From positions 62,001-126,000 of the forward strand of contig NZ_SUMC01000009.1 of assembly GCF_005047355.1 (NCBI RefSeq): a DNA stretch of 64,000 bases. The letters run 5' to 3'. Every line of letters starts with the position of its first letter. The first letter of the stretch is position 1. A program made the translations under genes and the position numbers. Positions 33,653 through 42,036 of this stretch are shown here, one piece after another. The DNA comes from Actinacidiphila oryziradicis (GTDB lineage: Bacteria; Actinomycetota; Actinomycetes; Streptomycetales; Streptomycetaceae). The notes below the pieces were generated by a model. The model worked only from the letters and a program-made list of their open reading frames with translations. It ran no database searches and had not been told where the DNA came from.

Positions 33653-35421
33653 GTGAACCCTGTTTACTCGCCTGGTCCGCGCCCGACGAACGCGCGGAAA
33701 CGCGATTACGGCAATGGATCTGCGACCATCTCGCGCGGCATCCCGGTGATCCGGACGGGCTGGTGGCGCTGGTCGAACAGCACCAGGACACCGGCCACGC
33801 GTTCCGGGCCGCCGTGGTGCTGGCCGGTGCCGGCGCGGTGGCCGACGCGGTCGCCGCGGTGCGCGGCGCGCCGGTCCGCCGTCTGCCGGAGCACCGTCCA
33901 CCCCGCCCGGTCGCGCTGCTGCTCGACGGGCACGGTGCGCAGCACGTCCGGATGGGCGCGCAGCTCTACGGCGTGGAGCCGGTCTTCACCGACTGGATGG
34001 ACGACATGTTCGGCCTGCTCGGTGCCGAGGGGGACGCGCTGCGCGCGGACTGGCTCGCCGAGCAGCCGGTAGTACCCCTCGACGCCGCGGAACGCGGCCA
34101 GCCACTGCTGTTCGCGCTCGGCCACGCGCTGGGCCGCACGGTGCTGAGCTGGGGTGTGCGGCCGACCGCGCTGCTGGGCCACAGCGTTGGCGAACTGGCC
34201 GCTGCGGCACTGTCCGGAGTGTTCGGCCTGCCGGATGCCGCCTCGCTCATGACCGCCCGCACCGCGTCCTACCGCGATGCCGCGCCGGGTGGGCTGCTCG
34301 CCGTCGCCGCGTCCTTGGAACAGGTGGCGGAGTTCCTCGGCGATGGGGTGTGCGTCGGCGTCGTCAACGGTCCGAACCAGACCATGCTGGCCGGGTCCGA
34401 GTCCGCGCTCGAGATCGCCGCGCGACGCCTGCGGGAGGCCGGGTACACCGCGCTCCGGGCCCGCATCCCGCTGCCGTTCCACTCGCCGGTACTCGCCCCG
34501 TTGGCCGCGGTCTCCGAGGCCGTGCTGGCCCGGATTCAGCTGAGGCCTCCGCGGATCGACGTCTTCTCCACGATCACGGCACGGCGGCTGCGGCCGGAGG
34601 AGGCGGTCGACCCCGCCTTCTGGGCTTCGCAGGTGTGCCGGCCGGTGCTGTTCGGCCCGGCGCTCGACGAGTTGCTGGCCGAGCAGGATGTGCTGCTCGT
34701 GGAGGCGGGCCCGGCACGGGCGCTGGCCAATCTCGCACGGCGGCACCCTGCGGTTGTCGCGGGCCGTAGCGCGGTGACCGCCATGCTGCCGCCACGGCTG
34801 GGCGTGCCGGGTGCGGACCGCCGTGCGGTCCTGGAGACCGTAGCGGCCGTCTGGCTGGAGGGGCATCGGCTCGACTGGACCGCGGTGTCCGTTCGGGGAG
34901 CGGCATCCTCCGTACGGGGGAACCGGAGAACCATTCGATCGGTGGGCGACACGTTCACCGCACGCAAATATTCTTTGAGCAGAAGTCCGGAATTGAATTC
35001 CCGGAATTCTGCTCCATGTTTTTCCGTCACTTCACCTGGAGGGGTAATGCAGCGCTATGCCGTGACTTTTCGAGTTCGTCCGGGTACCGAGGAGGATGTG
35101 GCCAATCTCCTGGCGACCTACGACCCGCCGAATCCGGAAATTGACGATGAGACCCGCCTGCTCAGCACCTCGGTGTTCATGAAGGACCAGCAGATTGTCC
35201 GTATGATCGAATTTGAGGGTGATTTTGTCAAGATCATGGCGCACCTTTCGCAGGACCCGAACATCCAGTACGTCGAACACGAACTGGACAAGTACCTGAT
35301 CGAGGAAGACCGGCGCGACATGTCCAATCCGCAGGGCGCCAAGGAGTTCTTCATGCGCGCGATGATGCGGACCGTCACGACTCGCGTCCCCGAGGGTTAC
35401 GGAGCGGTGAAGAAGTCATGA
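33649..35421 (+). CDS. Acyltransferase continuous in frame with a SchA/CurD-like cyclase domain
   Basis: The open frame is 590 codons. Residues about 80-385 form a PKS-type acyltransferase: LLLDGHGAQ, nucleophile ALLGHSVGELAAAAL, and LPFHSPVLAPL with the catalytic His. Residues 467-590 form a SchA/CurD-like domain. The linker (about 425-466) is AT-rich with rare codons and contains a cis motif and a GGAGGGG ribosome site before an internal ATG at 35047. It reads like intergenic DNA that happens to lack a stop. TTA codons occur at residues 6 and 20, making translation dependent on the bldA tRNA. It is either a true fusion or a frameshifted acyltransferase end. Confidence 0.75.
   Translation: MSEPCLLAWSAPDERAETRLRQWICDHLARHPGDPDGLVALVEQHQDTGHAFRAAVVLAGAGAVADAVAAVRGAPVRRLPEHRPPRPVALLLDGHGAQHVRMGAQLYGVEPVFTDWMDDMFGLLGAEGDALRADWLAEQPVVPLDAAERGQPLLFALGHALGRTVLSWGVRPTALLGHSVGELAAAALSGVFGLPDAASLMTARTASYRDAAPGGLLAVAASLEQVAEFLGDGVCVGVVNGPNQTMLAGSESALEIAARRLREAGYTALRARIPLPFHSPVLAPLAAVSEAVLARIQLRPPRIDVFSTITARRLRPEEAVDPAFWASQVCRPVLFGPALDELLAEQDVLLVEAGPARALANLARRHPAVVAGRSAVTAMLPPRLGVPGADRRAVLETVAAVWLEGHRLDWTAVSVRGAASSVRGNRRTIRSVGDTFTARKYSLSRSPELNSRNSAPCFSVTSPGGVMQRYAVTFRVRPGTEEDVANLLATYDPPNPEIDDETRLLSTSVFMKDQQIVRMIEFEGDFVKIMAHLSQDPNIQYVEHELDKYLIEEDRRDMSNPQGAKEFFMRAMMRTVTTRVPEGYGAVKKS
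34952..34969 (+). promoter_or_regulatory. Cluster cis motif, copy 1 (before the SchA/CurD segment)
   Basis: CGTTCACCGCA is followed directly by CGCAAAT, 78 bp before the internal ATG at 35047. The same two blocks occur at 45438-45457 before the TcmI-like cyclase gene, there separated by 2 bases. It may be a regulator site for an internal promoter of the cluster. Confidence 0.4.
35047..35421 (+). CDS. SchA/CurD-like polyketide cyclase (internal start)
   Basis: From the internal ATG (ribosome site CTGGAGGGG 4 bases before) the frame encodes 124 residues with the SchA/CurD signature: RYAVTFRVRPGTEEDVANLL, an FEGDFVKIMAHLSQDP core, YVEHELDKYL, and FFMRAMMRTVTTR. Members occur in Streptomyces spore-pigment and pentangular polyketide clusters and are implicated in late ring closure or chain folding. 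It is probably expressed as a separate protein despite being in frame with the acyltransferase. It overlaps the next SDR gene by 4 bp. Confidence 0.78.
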   Translation: MQRYAVTFRVRPGTEEDVANLLATYDPPNPEIDDETRLLSTSVFMKDQQIVRMIEFEGDFVKIMAHLSQDPNIQYVEHELDKYLIEEDRRDMSNPQGAKEFFMRAMMRTVTTRVPEGYGAVKKS

Positions 35422-36173
35422 GCGACGCACAGGTATTCCTCGTCACCGGCCCGACCGGAGCCATGGGCGAGGCCGTGGTCGGCAAGCTCGCCGCGTCGGG
35501 TCACCGGCTGATGCTGGCCGCCCGCAACGAGTCCCGGCTCAAGGAGATCGCCGATTCGGCGGCCGCGCCGGACCAGATCGCCACCGTCGTCGCCGACACC
35601 ACCAAGCCGCTGCTCGCACGGCGCGCGGTGTCGGAGACGATCGACCGGTTCGGCCGGATCGACGGACTGATCCACCTGGTCGGCGGATTCCACGTCGGAC
35701 CGGTCATGCTGTCCGACCTCGACGCGTACACCCGTATGTTCCAGGCCAACCTGCTGTCCGCGGTCTCCGCCACCCAGGCGGTGCTGCCGCAACTCGCCGA
35801 CGGCGGCCACCTCGTCTACCTCAGCTCGGTACTGGCCAGAGAGCCGTTCCCCGGGTTCGGTGCCTACGCCGCGAGCAAGGCCGCGCTCCAGGCATGGGTG
35901 AAGTCCTTGGCGCACGAGGTGAAGCACCGGGGTGTGCACGCGAACGTCGTGGTGATGACGATGGCCGACACCGAGGAGGCCCGCGCACAGCGGCCGCATA
36001 TGGACTTCGAGCAGGCGACCAAGCCCGCGGCCGTCGCCGACGTGGTGGACTTCCTGGTCAGCCCGGCCGCCGGCGGCCTGTTCGGTGTGATGGTGCCGGT
36101 GCTCGGGAAGTTCGAGTTCAGCACCGGCCTGATGGCGGGTCCGCCCGGTGCGCCGCAGCTGAACCGGCTGTGA
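35418..36173 (+). CDS. Short-chain dehydrogenase/reductase
   Basis: The 251-residue SDR has the cofactor loop VTGPTGAMGEAV, catalytic Ser in YLSSVLA, and the YxxxK motif YAASKAAL. The usual NNAG structural motif is replaced by HLVGG, so it is a divergent member. In this cluster it is a candidate ketoreductase or dehydrogenase acting on the nascent or cyclised polyketide. It is translationally coupled to the SchA/CurD gene. Confidence 0.87.
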   Translation: MSDAQVFLVTGPTGAMGEAVVGKLAASGHRLMLAARNESRLKEIADSAAAPDQIATVVADTTKPLLARRAVSETIDRFGRIDGLIHLVGGFHVGPVMLSDLDAYTRMFQANLLSAVSATQAVLPQLADGGHLVYLSSVLAREPFPGFGAYAASKAALQAWVKSLAHEVKHRGVHANVVVMTMADTEEARAQRPHMDFEQATKPAAVADVVDFLVSPAAGGLFGVMVPVLGKFEFSTGLMAGPPGAPQLNRL

Positions 36174-36179
36174 GCCGCG

Positions 36180-37112
36180 ATGTTCATCGACATCCATGGA
36201 CATCTCAGCCCACCGGGGGAGAAGGGCGGCGGACCGCCGAGCCTGCGTGACCCCGAGGCCGTGATCGATCACAAGCGGGCGCTCGGCATCGGCCTCACCG
36301 TGATCGGCAGCCCGGTCGGCGCGGGCGTCATGCTGCCGCTGCCGGACATCGACAACTACCGGCAGAGCGCGGACGCGGTACGGGCGCACAACGAGCTGAT
36401 GGCCGGTCTCGTCGACCAGTACCCGGACTCGTTGCGCACCTACGCCTATCTCGACCCGTTCGGCGATGAGCGGATGCTTTCCCAGGCCCGTGATCTCGTC
36501 GGGGACTGGCGCTTCGTCGGCCTGGTCGTCAACTCCAGCATCAACGGCGAGTACCTGAGCTCGCCGCGGGCCGAGCAGTTCTTCGCGATGGCCGACGAGA
36601 TGGCCGTGCCGGTGCTGATGCATCCGCCGGCCCGCCCGGTCGGCGCGGACAGCCTCGGCGAGTTCGGCATGGTCGAGCACATCGGGCGGTTCAACGACGT
36701 GACCGCGGGACTGGCCGCGATCCTCCGGGGCGGCGTACTGGACCGGTACCCGAACCTGGCGCTGGTGGCGGCCGCCGGCGGCGGGGCGATCGCGCAGCTC
36801 GCGGAGAAGCTCGACCTCGCGGCCGCGCCACGGGACGGCGGCGAGCCGTCGTCGCGGCCGAGCGAGGCCCTGCGCCGTATCCATGTCGATACCTCGTGCC
36901 CCAGCGCGCACAACATCGCGGCGAACATCGCGGTGCTGGGCGCCGACCATGTGCTCTTCGGCACCGACGCGCCGCCGTTGATGGCCGCGCTGGAACCGAT
37001 CGTGGGCCTGGTGTCCGGAGCCGGCCTCACCCCGGCCGAACTCGAACGCGTCGCCTGTCGCAATGCCACCGAGCTCTACGGCCTGGAGCCGACGTTCGCA
37101 CCGGCACCGTGA
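36180..37112 (+). CDS. Amidohydrolase-2 (ACMSD-like) family protein
   Basis: The 310-residue TIM-barrel hydrolase has the N-terminal metal motif in FIDIHGHLSPPG, a central VPVLMHPPARP strand and the late FGTDAPPLM Asp. This is the pattern of 2-amino-3-carboxymuconate semialdehyde decarboxylase and related aromatic-acid decarboxylases. In a polyketide operon it may decarboxylate or hydrate an aromatic intermediate. Such an enzyme is not a standard type II PKS component. The gap to the preceding gene is only 6 bp. Confidence 0.8.
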   Translation: MFIDIHGHLSPPGEKGGGPPSLRDPEAVIDHKRALGIGLTVIGSPVGAGVMLPLPDIDNYRQSADAVRAHNELMAGLVDQYPDSLRTYAYLDPFGDERMLSQARDLVGDWRFVGLVVNSSINGEYLSSPRAEQFFAMADEMAVPVLMHPPARPVGADSLGEFGMVEHIGRFNDVTAGLAAILRGGVLDRYPNLALVAAAGGGAIAQLAEKLDLAAAPRDGGEPSSRPSEALRRIHVDTSCPSAHNIAANIAVLGADHVLFGTDAPPLMAALEPIVGLVSGAGLTPAELERVACRNATELYGLEPTFAPAP

Positions 37113-37148
37113 CCCGACCCGACCTGACCCTGGACTGGGAGAACAGCA

Positions 37149-37886
37149 ATGAGCACTGAGCTGAAGGGCAAACGCGTGCTCGTCACGGGCGGCACGCGCG
37201 GAATCGGCCGGGCGATCGTGCTGGCATTCGCCGCCGCAGGCGCGACCGTGCACACCTGCGGCCGCACCGACGGTGAGGCGGCCGCCGCGCTGCGGTCCGA
37301 ACTCGCCGAGTTCGGCGGCGAACACACGGTGCACGCCGCCGACGTAGCCGACCCGGCCCGGTGCCGGGCGCTGGTCAAGGCCACCACCGCGGTCCTCGGT
37401 GGCATTGACGTCCTCGTCAACAACGCGGGCGTGGTCAGCCACCGCACCCTGGACGAGCTCGATGGCGACGAGTGGAGCCGGGTCATCGACACCAACCTGC
37501 GCGGCACCTTCGAGGTCACCAAGGCGGCACTGCCGTCGATGGGCGAGGGCGGGGCGATCGTCAACATCTCCTCGGCCGTCGCTTCGGTGGGCATGGTGGC
37601 GCGCACGCACTACACCGCGTCCAAGGCGGCGATCTACGGCTTCACCCGGTCTCTGTGCAAGGAGGCCGGACCGCGCGGGATACGGGCCAACGTGGTCGCG
37701 CCGGGGATCATCGAGACCGATCAGGCGATCGGCCTGACCGGTGAGGTGCGCAAGCGCTACGAGGCGCTCGCGGCGCTGGGCAGGCTCGGCACGCCGGAGG
37801 ACGTCGCGGACGTCGTCCTGTTCCTGTCCGGCAACGCCGCCCGCTTCGTGTCCGGCCAGACGATCGTGGTCGACGGGGGCATCTGA
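37149..37886 (+). CDS. 3-oxoacyl-ACP reductase-like SDR (ketoreductase)
   Basis: The 245-residue classical SDR has VTGGTRGIGRAIV, VNNAGVV, catalytic IVNISSAVAS, YTASKAAIYG and the C-terminal QTIVVDGGI. This closely matches FabG-type and aromatic-PKS ketoreductases that use NADPH to reduce one carbonyl of the poly-beta-ketone. It overlaps the next gene by one base (TGATG). Confidence 0.9.
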   Translation: MSTELKGKRVLVTGGTRGIGRAIVLAFAAAGATVHTCGRTDGEAAAALRSELAEFGGEHTVHAADVADPARCRALVKATTAVLGGIDVLVNNAGVVSHRTLDELDGDEWSRVIDTNLRGTFEVTKAALPSMGEGGAIVNISSAVASVGMVARTHYTASKAAIYGFTRSLCKEAGPRGIRANVVAPGIIETDQAIGLTGEVRKRYEALAALGRLGTPEDVADVVLFLSGNAARFVSGQTIVVDGGI

Positions 37887-38203
37887 TGGCAGCCGAGCGC
37901 GCGGTGCGCGCCGTGCTGACGATGACCGTGCCCCCGCAGGCCGCCGCCGAGTTCGAGCGGGAATGGGCCGCGGTCGCCGAGTGGGTGCAGGGGCAGGCCG
38001 GCTGCCTGCGCCAGACCCTGAGCCGGGTCGCCGGCGAGGAGGAGACCACCTACGTGATCACCTCGGACTGGACCGACCGCGGCACGTACCACCACTTCGA
38101 GACGAGCTCACGGCAGGACGGCGCCACCGCGGGGCTGCGCGGACTCCGCACCAGCGTCCATATGGAAGTCCTGGAGATCATCGACCACAGGGGAGACTCA
38201 TGA
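37886..38203 (+). CDS. Antibiotic biosynthesis monooxygenase (ABM) domain protein, first of tandem pair
   Basis: The 105-residue ferredoxin-like protein has TMTVPPQAAAEFEREWAAVA, a central GQAGCLRQTLSRV and YVITSDWTDRGTYHHFETS. ABM proteins are cofactor-free oxygenases (ActVA-Orf6/TcmH type) that turn anthrones or naphthacenones into quinones, or are non-catalytic partners. It is coupled to both neighbours. Confidence 0.83.
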   Translation: MAAERAVRAVLTMTVPPQAAAEFEREWAAVAEWVQGQAGCLRQTLSRVAGEEETTYVITSDWTDRGTYHHFETSSRQDGATAGLRGLRTSVHMEVLEIIDHRGDS

Positions 38204-38517
38204 GCATCTATGTCATGGTTTCGGCGCAGATCAAGCCCGGTACCTCGGCGGAGTTCGAGCGTGCCTTCGAGGTGGTCCGCAAGCGGGTCAGCGGCACGCC
38301 GGGACATCTCGGCGAGCAGTTGCTGCGGGACCAGAAGGAGAGCGACCGGTACACCCTGCTCGGCCACTGGGAGAGCGCCGAGAAGTTCCTTGCCTGGGAG
38401 GACGCACCGGTGCACCGTGAGATGACGGTTCCGCTGCGCCCGTACTGGGCGGGCCCGGTCGACCGGGTGATCCACGAGATCGCCGTCGACCGTGTGACGG
38501 CGGAGGCGCGGCAGTGA
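38200..38517 (+). CDS. ABM-domain monooxygenase, second of tandem pair
   Basis: The 105-residue protein has MVSAQIKPGTSAEFERAFEV, GHLGEQLLRDQKESDRYTLL and GHWESAEKFLAWEDAP. It resembles the preceding gene and probably arose by duplication. It overlaps both neighbours by 4 bp (ATGA and GTGA). The two may form a heterodimer or act on successive ring oxidations. Confidence 0.83.
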   Translation: MSIYVMVSAQIKPGTSAEFERAFEVVRKRVSGTPGHLGEQLLRDQKESDRYTLLGHWESAEKFLAWEDAPVHREMTVPLRPYWAGPVDRVIHEIAVDRVTAEARQ

Positions 38518-39521
38518 CCTCGGCCACAACCGGGGCGCCGGCCTATCGGCGGGCCGTTGTCACAGGTGCGGCCGGATTCATCGGCTCGCACCTGTGTGAG
38601 GCCCTGCTGGACGAGGGGTGGCTGGTGACCGGCATCGATCACCTGCGTGGCCATCCCGAGGAGGTGACCGCACGCAACCTCCGGTCGCTGCGTGCGGATC
38701 CCCGGTTCCTGCTGGTGACCGCCGACATCGCGGTCGCCGACCTGGACTCGCTACTGTACGGCGCAGACACGGTGTTCCATCTCGCGGCGCGACCCGGGGT
38801 GCGGGCCTCGTGGGGCGAGCGGTTCAGTGAATACGTGGACAGCAATGTCCTCGGCACCCACCGGCTGCTGGACGCGGCCGGCCGGGGCGGGGTGCGGCGC
38901 GTCGTGGTCTCGTCCTCCTCCAGTGTGTACGGCGGCGCCGAGGACGGTCCGACCGCGGAGACCAGCCTGCCGACGCCGTTGTCGCCCTACGGCGTGACGA
39001 AACTGCTGACCGAGCAGCTCAGCCTGGTGCACGCCAAGCGGCCCGGATCACGGACCAGCGTCGTGGCACTGCGCTATTTCACCGTCTACGGCCCGCGGCA
39101 ACGCGCGGACATGGCCATCACCCGCATGATCGACTCGGCGCTCACAGGCCGGCCGATCACCGTGTTCGGGGACGGCCTGCAGCGCCGCGACTTCACCTTC
39201 GTGTCCGACGCTGTGCAGGCGAATCTGCTCGCGGCGCAGGCGCGGGCGCAGGCCGTCGCGGTCAATGTCGGCACCGGCAGCACGATCACCGTGCTGGAGC
39301 TCATCGAGTTGGTGGGCGAGGTGGTGGGACAGCCCGTGGCGTTCGAACACGGGCCGCCGGGCGACGGCGACGCGCGCTCCACCCACGCGGACCTGGCCGG
39401 CGCGGCCGAAGTGCTCGGCTACTGGCCGACGGTCGACCTGCGCACCGGGATCAAGCACCAGGTCGAATGGATCCGCTCGCTCTCCGCCGGCGCGCGGGAA
39501 CCCCAACTGGCCCGGGGGTGA
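38514..39521 (+). CDS. NAD-dependent nucleotide-sugar epimerase/dehydratase
   Basis: The 335-residue extended SDR has VVTGAAGFIGSHLCEALL, an HLAARPGVRASWG block, catalytic SSSSSVYGG and YGVTKLLTEQL. The TVYGPRQRADMAI and FGDGLQRRDFTFVSDAV segments bind the nucleotide sugar. The HLAA-x-GVR pattern is shared with UDP-glucuronate 4-epimerases. With the UDP-glucose 6-dehydrogenase at 57115 it could make UDP-galacturonate from UDP-glucuronate (inference). It overlaps the next gene by GTGA. Confidence 0.86.
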   Translation: MTSATTGAPAYRRAVVTGAAGFIGSHLCEALLDEGWLVTGIDHLRGHPEEVTARNLRSLRADPRFLLVTADIAVADLDSLLYGADTVFHLAARPGVRASWGERFSEYVDSNVLGTHRLLDAAGRGGVRRVVVSSSSSVYGGAEDGPTAETSLPTPLSPYGVTKLLTEQLSLVHAKRPGSRTSVVALRYFTVYGPRQRADMAITRMIDSALTGRPITVFGDGLQRRDFTFVSDAVQANLLAAQARAQAVAVNVGTGSTITVLELIELVGEVVGQPVAFEHGPPGDGDARSTHADLAGAAEVLGYWPTVDLRTGIKHQVEWIRSLSAGAREPQLARG

Positions 39522-40759
39522 AGGCCGTGCTTCCCGCATTGCGCAACCGGAACTACCGGCTGTGGTTGCTCGGTCTGTCGGTCGCCAACGTAGGCACCTG
39601 GATGCAGCGCATCGCCCAGGACTGGCTGGTGCTGGAACTGACCGGCCGGTCGGGCACCGCGCTCGGGCTCGTCACCGGTGTGCAGTTCCTGCCGATCCTG
39701 CTGTTCGGGCCGGTCGGCGGCATGCTCGCCGACCGGTTCCCCCGGCGCGCCCTGCTGCTGTGGACACAGGCGGCGGTCGGCCTGTGCGGACTCGCACTGG
39801 GCACACTGGTGCTCAGCGGCGGGGTCCAGACCTGGCATGTCTACCTGATCGCGCTGATGCTCGGCGTGGCGAACGCGGTGTTCCAGCCGACCGTGCAGGC
39901 GTTCGTGCTGGAACTGGTCACTCGTGAGGAAGTGCCCAGCGTGGTCGGGCTGTCCGGCGGTTCCTTCCACGCCGCCCGGCTGATCGGCCCCGGAGTGGCC
40001 GGGGCACTGATCGCCGTCAGCGACACCGGGCCGGTGTTCCTCATCGCCGCGGCCACGGCGATCGCCCCGATCGTGGCTCTGGTACGGATGGATCCGGCAC
40101 GACTGCACGAGGTCCCGGCCGACCGGGGCGGCAGCCTGTCCATGCTGGTGGCCGGGGTCCGTTACGCGATGCGGGAACCGGAGATCCGGGTGATCCTCGG
40201 TGTGACGGCGTTCGTCGGTACTTTCTCGGCCAACTCGCCGATCACCAACGCGCTCATGGCTACCCATGAGTTCGGCCGTGGCGCACGCGAGTTCGGTCTC
40301 CTCGGTTCGGTGACCGCGATCGGATCACTGGTCGGCGCGGCGCTGGCCGCCCGGCGGAAATCGGTGTCCTGGAGGTTTGTGACGGCGAGTGCTACCGCCT
40401 TCGCCACGGTGAACCTGCTGTCCGCCTTCATGCCCGGCTACACGGCCTTCGCGATCGCCCTCGTGCCGGTCGGACTCACTCAGCTGACCTTCATCACCGC
40501 GGCCAACTCCAGTCTGCAGCTCGGCTCCGCGCCTGAGATGCGGGGCCGGGTGATGGCGCTGTTCATGGTGCTCACGATGGGTACCACCCCGGTCGGCGCG
40601 CCACTGATCGGCTGGATCGCACAACAGGCGGGCGCGCGGACCGCGCTCGTCGTGAGCAACCTCGTTGCCCTGCTGGGCATCGTTGTCGTGCTGACTCTGC
40701 ACCTGGTCGCAGCGCCCTCCCGGCGGGCACCCGTAGCGGAACCCGTGGAGGCCAAGTGA
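39518..40759 (+). CDS. Major facilitator superfamily exporter
   Basis: The 413-residue transporter has about 12 helices. The N-terminus LRNRNYRLWLLGLSVANVG and the loop MLADRFPRRALLL (motif A) are typical of the enterobactin-exporter/macrolide-efflux branch. A second motif-like loop is at ALAARRKSVSW. The GTG at 39518 is coupled to the epimerase stop. It probably exports the final polyketide and contributes to self-resistance. Confidence 0.9.
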   Translation: MKAVLPALRNRNYRLWLLGLSVANVGTWMQRIAQDWLVLELTGRSGTALGLVTGVQFLPILLFGPVGGMLADRFPRRALLLWTQAAVGLCGLALGTLVLSGGVQTWHVYLIALMLGVANAVFQPTVQAFVLELVTREEVPSVVGLSGGSFHAARLIGPGVAGALIAVSDTGPVFLIAAATAIAPIVALVRMDPARLHEVPADRGGSLSMLVAGVRYAMREPEIRVILGVTAFVGTFSANSPITNALMATHEFGRGAREFGLLGSVTAIGSLVGAALAARRKSVSWRFVTASATAFATVNLLSAFMPGYTAFAIALVPVGLTQLTFITAANSSLQLGSAPEMRGRVMALFMVLTMGTTPVGAPLIGWIAQQAGARTALVVSNLVALLGIVVVLTLHLVAAPSRRAPVAEPVEAK

Positions 40760-42036
40760 AGGTGAACGAACCCCAGGACACCCAGGACACCCAGGACACC
40801 CAGGACACCGCGCAGTGCGTGATCGCCGGGGGCGGCCCGGCCGGGGCTGTGCTCGGCTGGCTGCTGGCCCGCGCTGGTGTGTCGGTGGTGGTGCTGGAGA
40901 AGCACGGTGACTTCCGGCGTGACTTCAGGGGCGACACGGTGCACTCGTCGACCATCCAGATCATGGACGACCTCGGGGTCGGCGAGGAATTCCTCGCCAT
41001 CCCGCATCAGCGCGAGTCGTCGGTGCTGGCGGTGACCGACGACGGTGAGATGAGCCTGGCCGACTTCGGCTCGCTGCGGATCACGTACCCGTTCATCGCG
41101 TACATGCCGCAGTGGGACCTCCTCGACTTTGTCGCGTCGCAGGCCCGCCAGTACCCCGGGTTCCGCATGGAGCTGAACGCGCGGGCGACCGGACTGATCG
41201 AGGAGAACGGCCGTGTTGTGGGCGTGCGTTATGTCCAGGACGGTCAGGAGCACGAGCTGCGCGCCGCACTGACGGTCGCGGCCGACGGGCGGCATTCCGT
41301 GCTGCGCCAGGCGGCCGGGATTCCGGTGCGCACCTTCGGCACCCCGATGGATCTGCTGTGGTTCCGGCTGACCCGGAAGGACACGGATCCTGGACGGACG
41401 TTCGCGAGGCTCAGCCGGGGCAGCATGGTCGCGATGATCCACCGCGAAGACTACTGGCAGGCCGCCTACGTCATTCCCAAGGGAACCGCGCACAACTGGT
41501 CCGACGCCGCCGGCCTCGACCAGTTCCGGCAGACGCTGGAGCGGCTGATCCCGTGGCTCGACGGCCGTACCCAAGAGATCCGGACCTGGGAGGACGTGCA
41601 CGAACTCGACGTGCGGCTGGACCGCGCCGAACGGTGGTACCGGGAAGGTTTCCTGGCGATCGGTGACGCGGCGCACGCGATGTCCGTGGTGGGAGGGGTC
41701 GGTATCAATCTGGCGGTCCAGGACGCCGTGGCCGCGGCGCGGATCCTCACCCCGGCACTGTTGAACGGCCGGGTCGGCGGGCGGCTGCTCGCCAAGGTCC
41801 AAAAGCGCCGTTCGCTGCCGACCGCCATGACGCAACGCCTGCAACGCACCATACAGGACCGCTTCCTGACCCCGTTGCTCGCGGGCGAGGTGGCGGGCAG
41901 GCCACCGGCACTACTGCGGGCGGTCTTCCGGTTCGGTCCCCTGCAGCGGGCCAAGGCCCGCATTGTCGCGGTCGGGTTCCGGCCGGAGCGGGCGACCGGT
42001 CTCCCCGTTGTGGAAAGGATTCCCGGGAATGGCTGA
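40756..42036 (+). CDS. FAD-dependent aromatic hydroxylase (PHBH fold)
   Basis: The 426-residue flavoprotein monooxygenase has a GxGxxG-type VIAGGGPAGAVLGWLLARAG, a substrate-side DG motif (VAADGRHSVLRQAAG), and the late GD motif FLAIGDAAHAMSVVGGVGIN. The N-terminus is unusual: a Gln-Asp-Thr stretch encoded by four tandem CAGGACACC units precedes the FAD domain. It probably hydroxylates the aromatic core or performs an oxidative rearrangement. It overlaps the MFS gene by 4 bp and the antiporter by 8 bp. Confidence 0.9.
   Translation: MKVNEPQDTQDTQDTQDTAQCVIAGGGPAGAVLGWLLARAGVSVVVLEKHGDFRRDFRGDTVHSSTIQIMDDLGVGEEFLAIPHQRESSVLAVTDDGEMSLADFGSLRITYPFIAYMPQWDLLDFVASQARQYPGFRMELNARATGLIEENGRVVGVRYVQDGQEHELRAALTVAADGRHSVLRQAAGIPVRTFGTPMDLLWFRLTRKDTDPGRTFARLSRGSMVAMIHREDYWQAAYVIPKGTAHNWSDAAGLDQFRQTLERLIPWLDGRTQEIRTWEDVHELDVRLDRAERWYREGFLAIGDAAHAMSVVGGVGINLAVQDAVAAARILTPALLNGRVGGRLLAKVQKRRSLPTAMTQRLQRTIQDRFLTPLLAGEVAGRPPALLRAVFRFGPLQRAKARIVAVGFRPERATGLPVVERIPGNG
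40774..40809 (+). repeat. Four tandem CAGGACACC units
   Basis: There are four exact 9-bp units in frame at codons 7-18 of the FAD hydroxylase, encoding Gln-Asp-Thr repeats. Slippage here would change length without breaking the frame. Confidence 0.9.

Noticed and set aside
35397-37610. 737-codon reverse frame opposite the SDR and amidohydrolase genes
   Set aside because: Forward genes carry full SDR and amidohydrolase motifs and are coupled in an operon; the reverse frame is low-complexity His/Arg/Gly.
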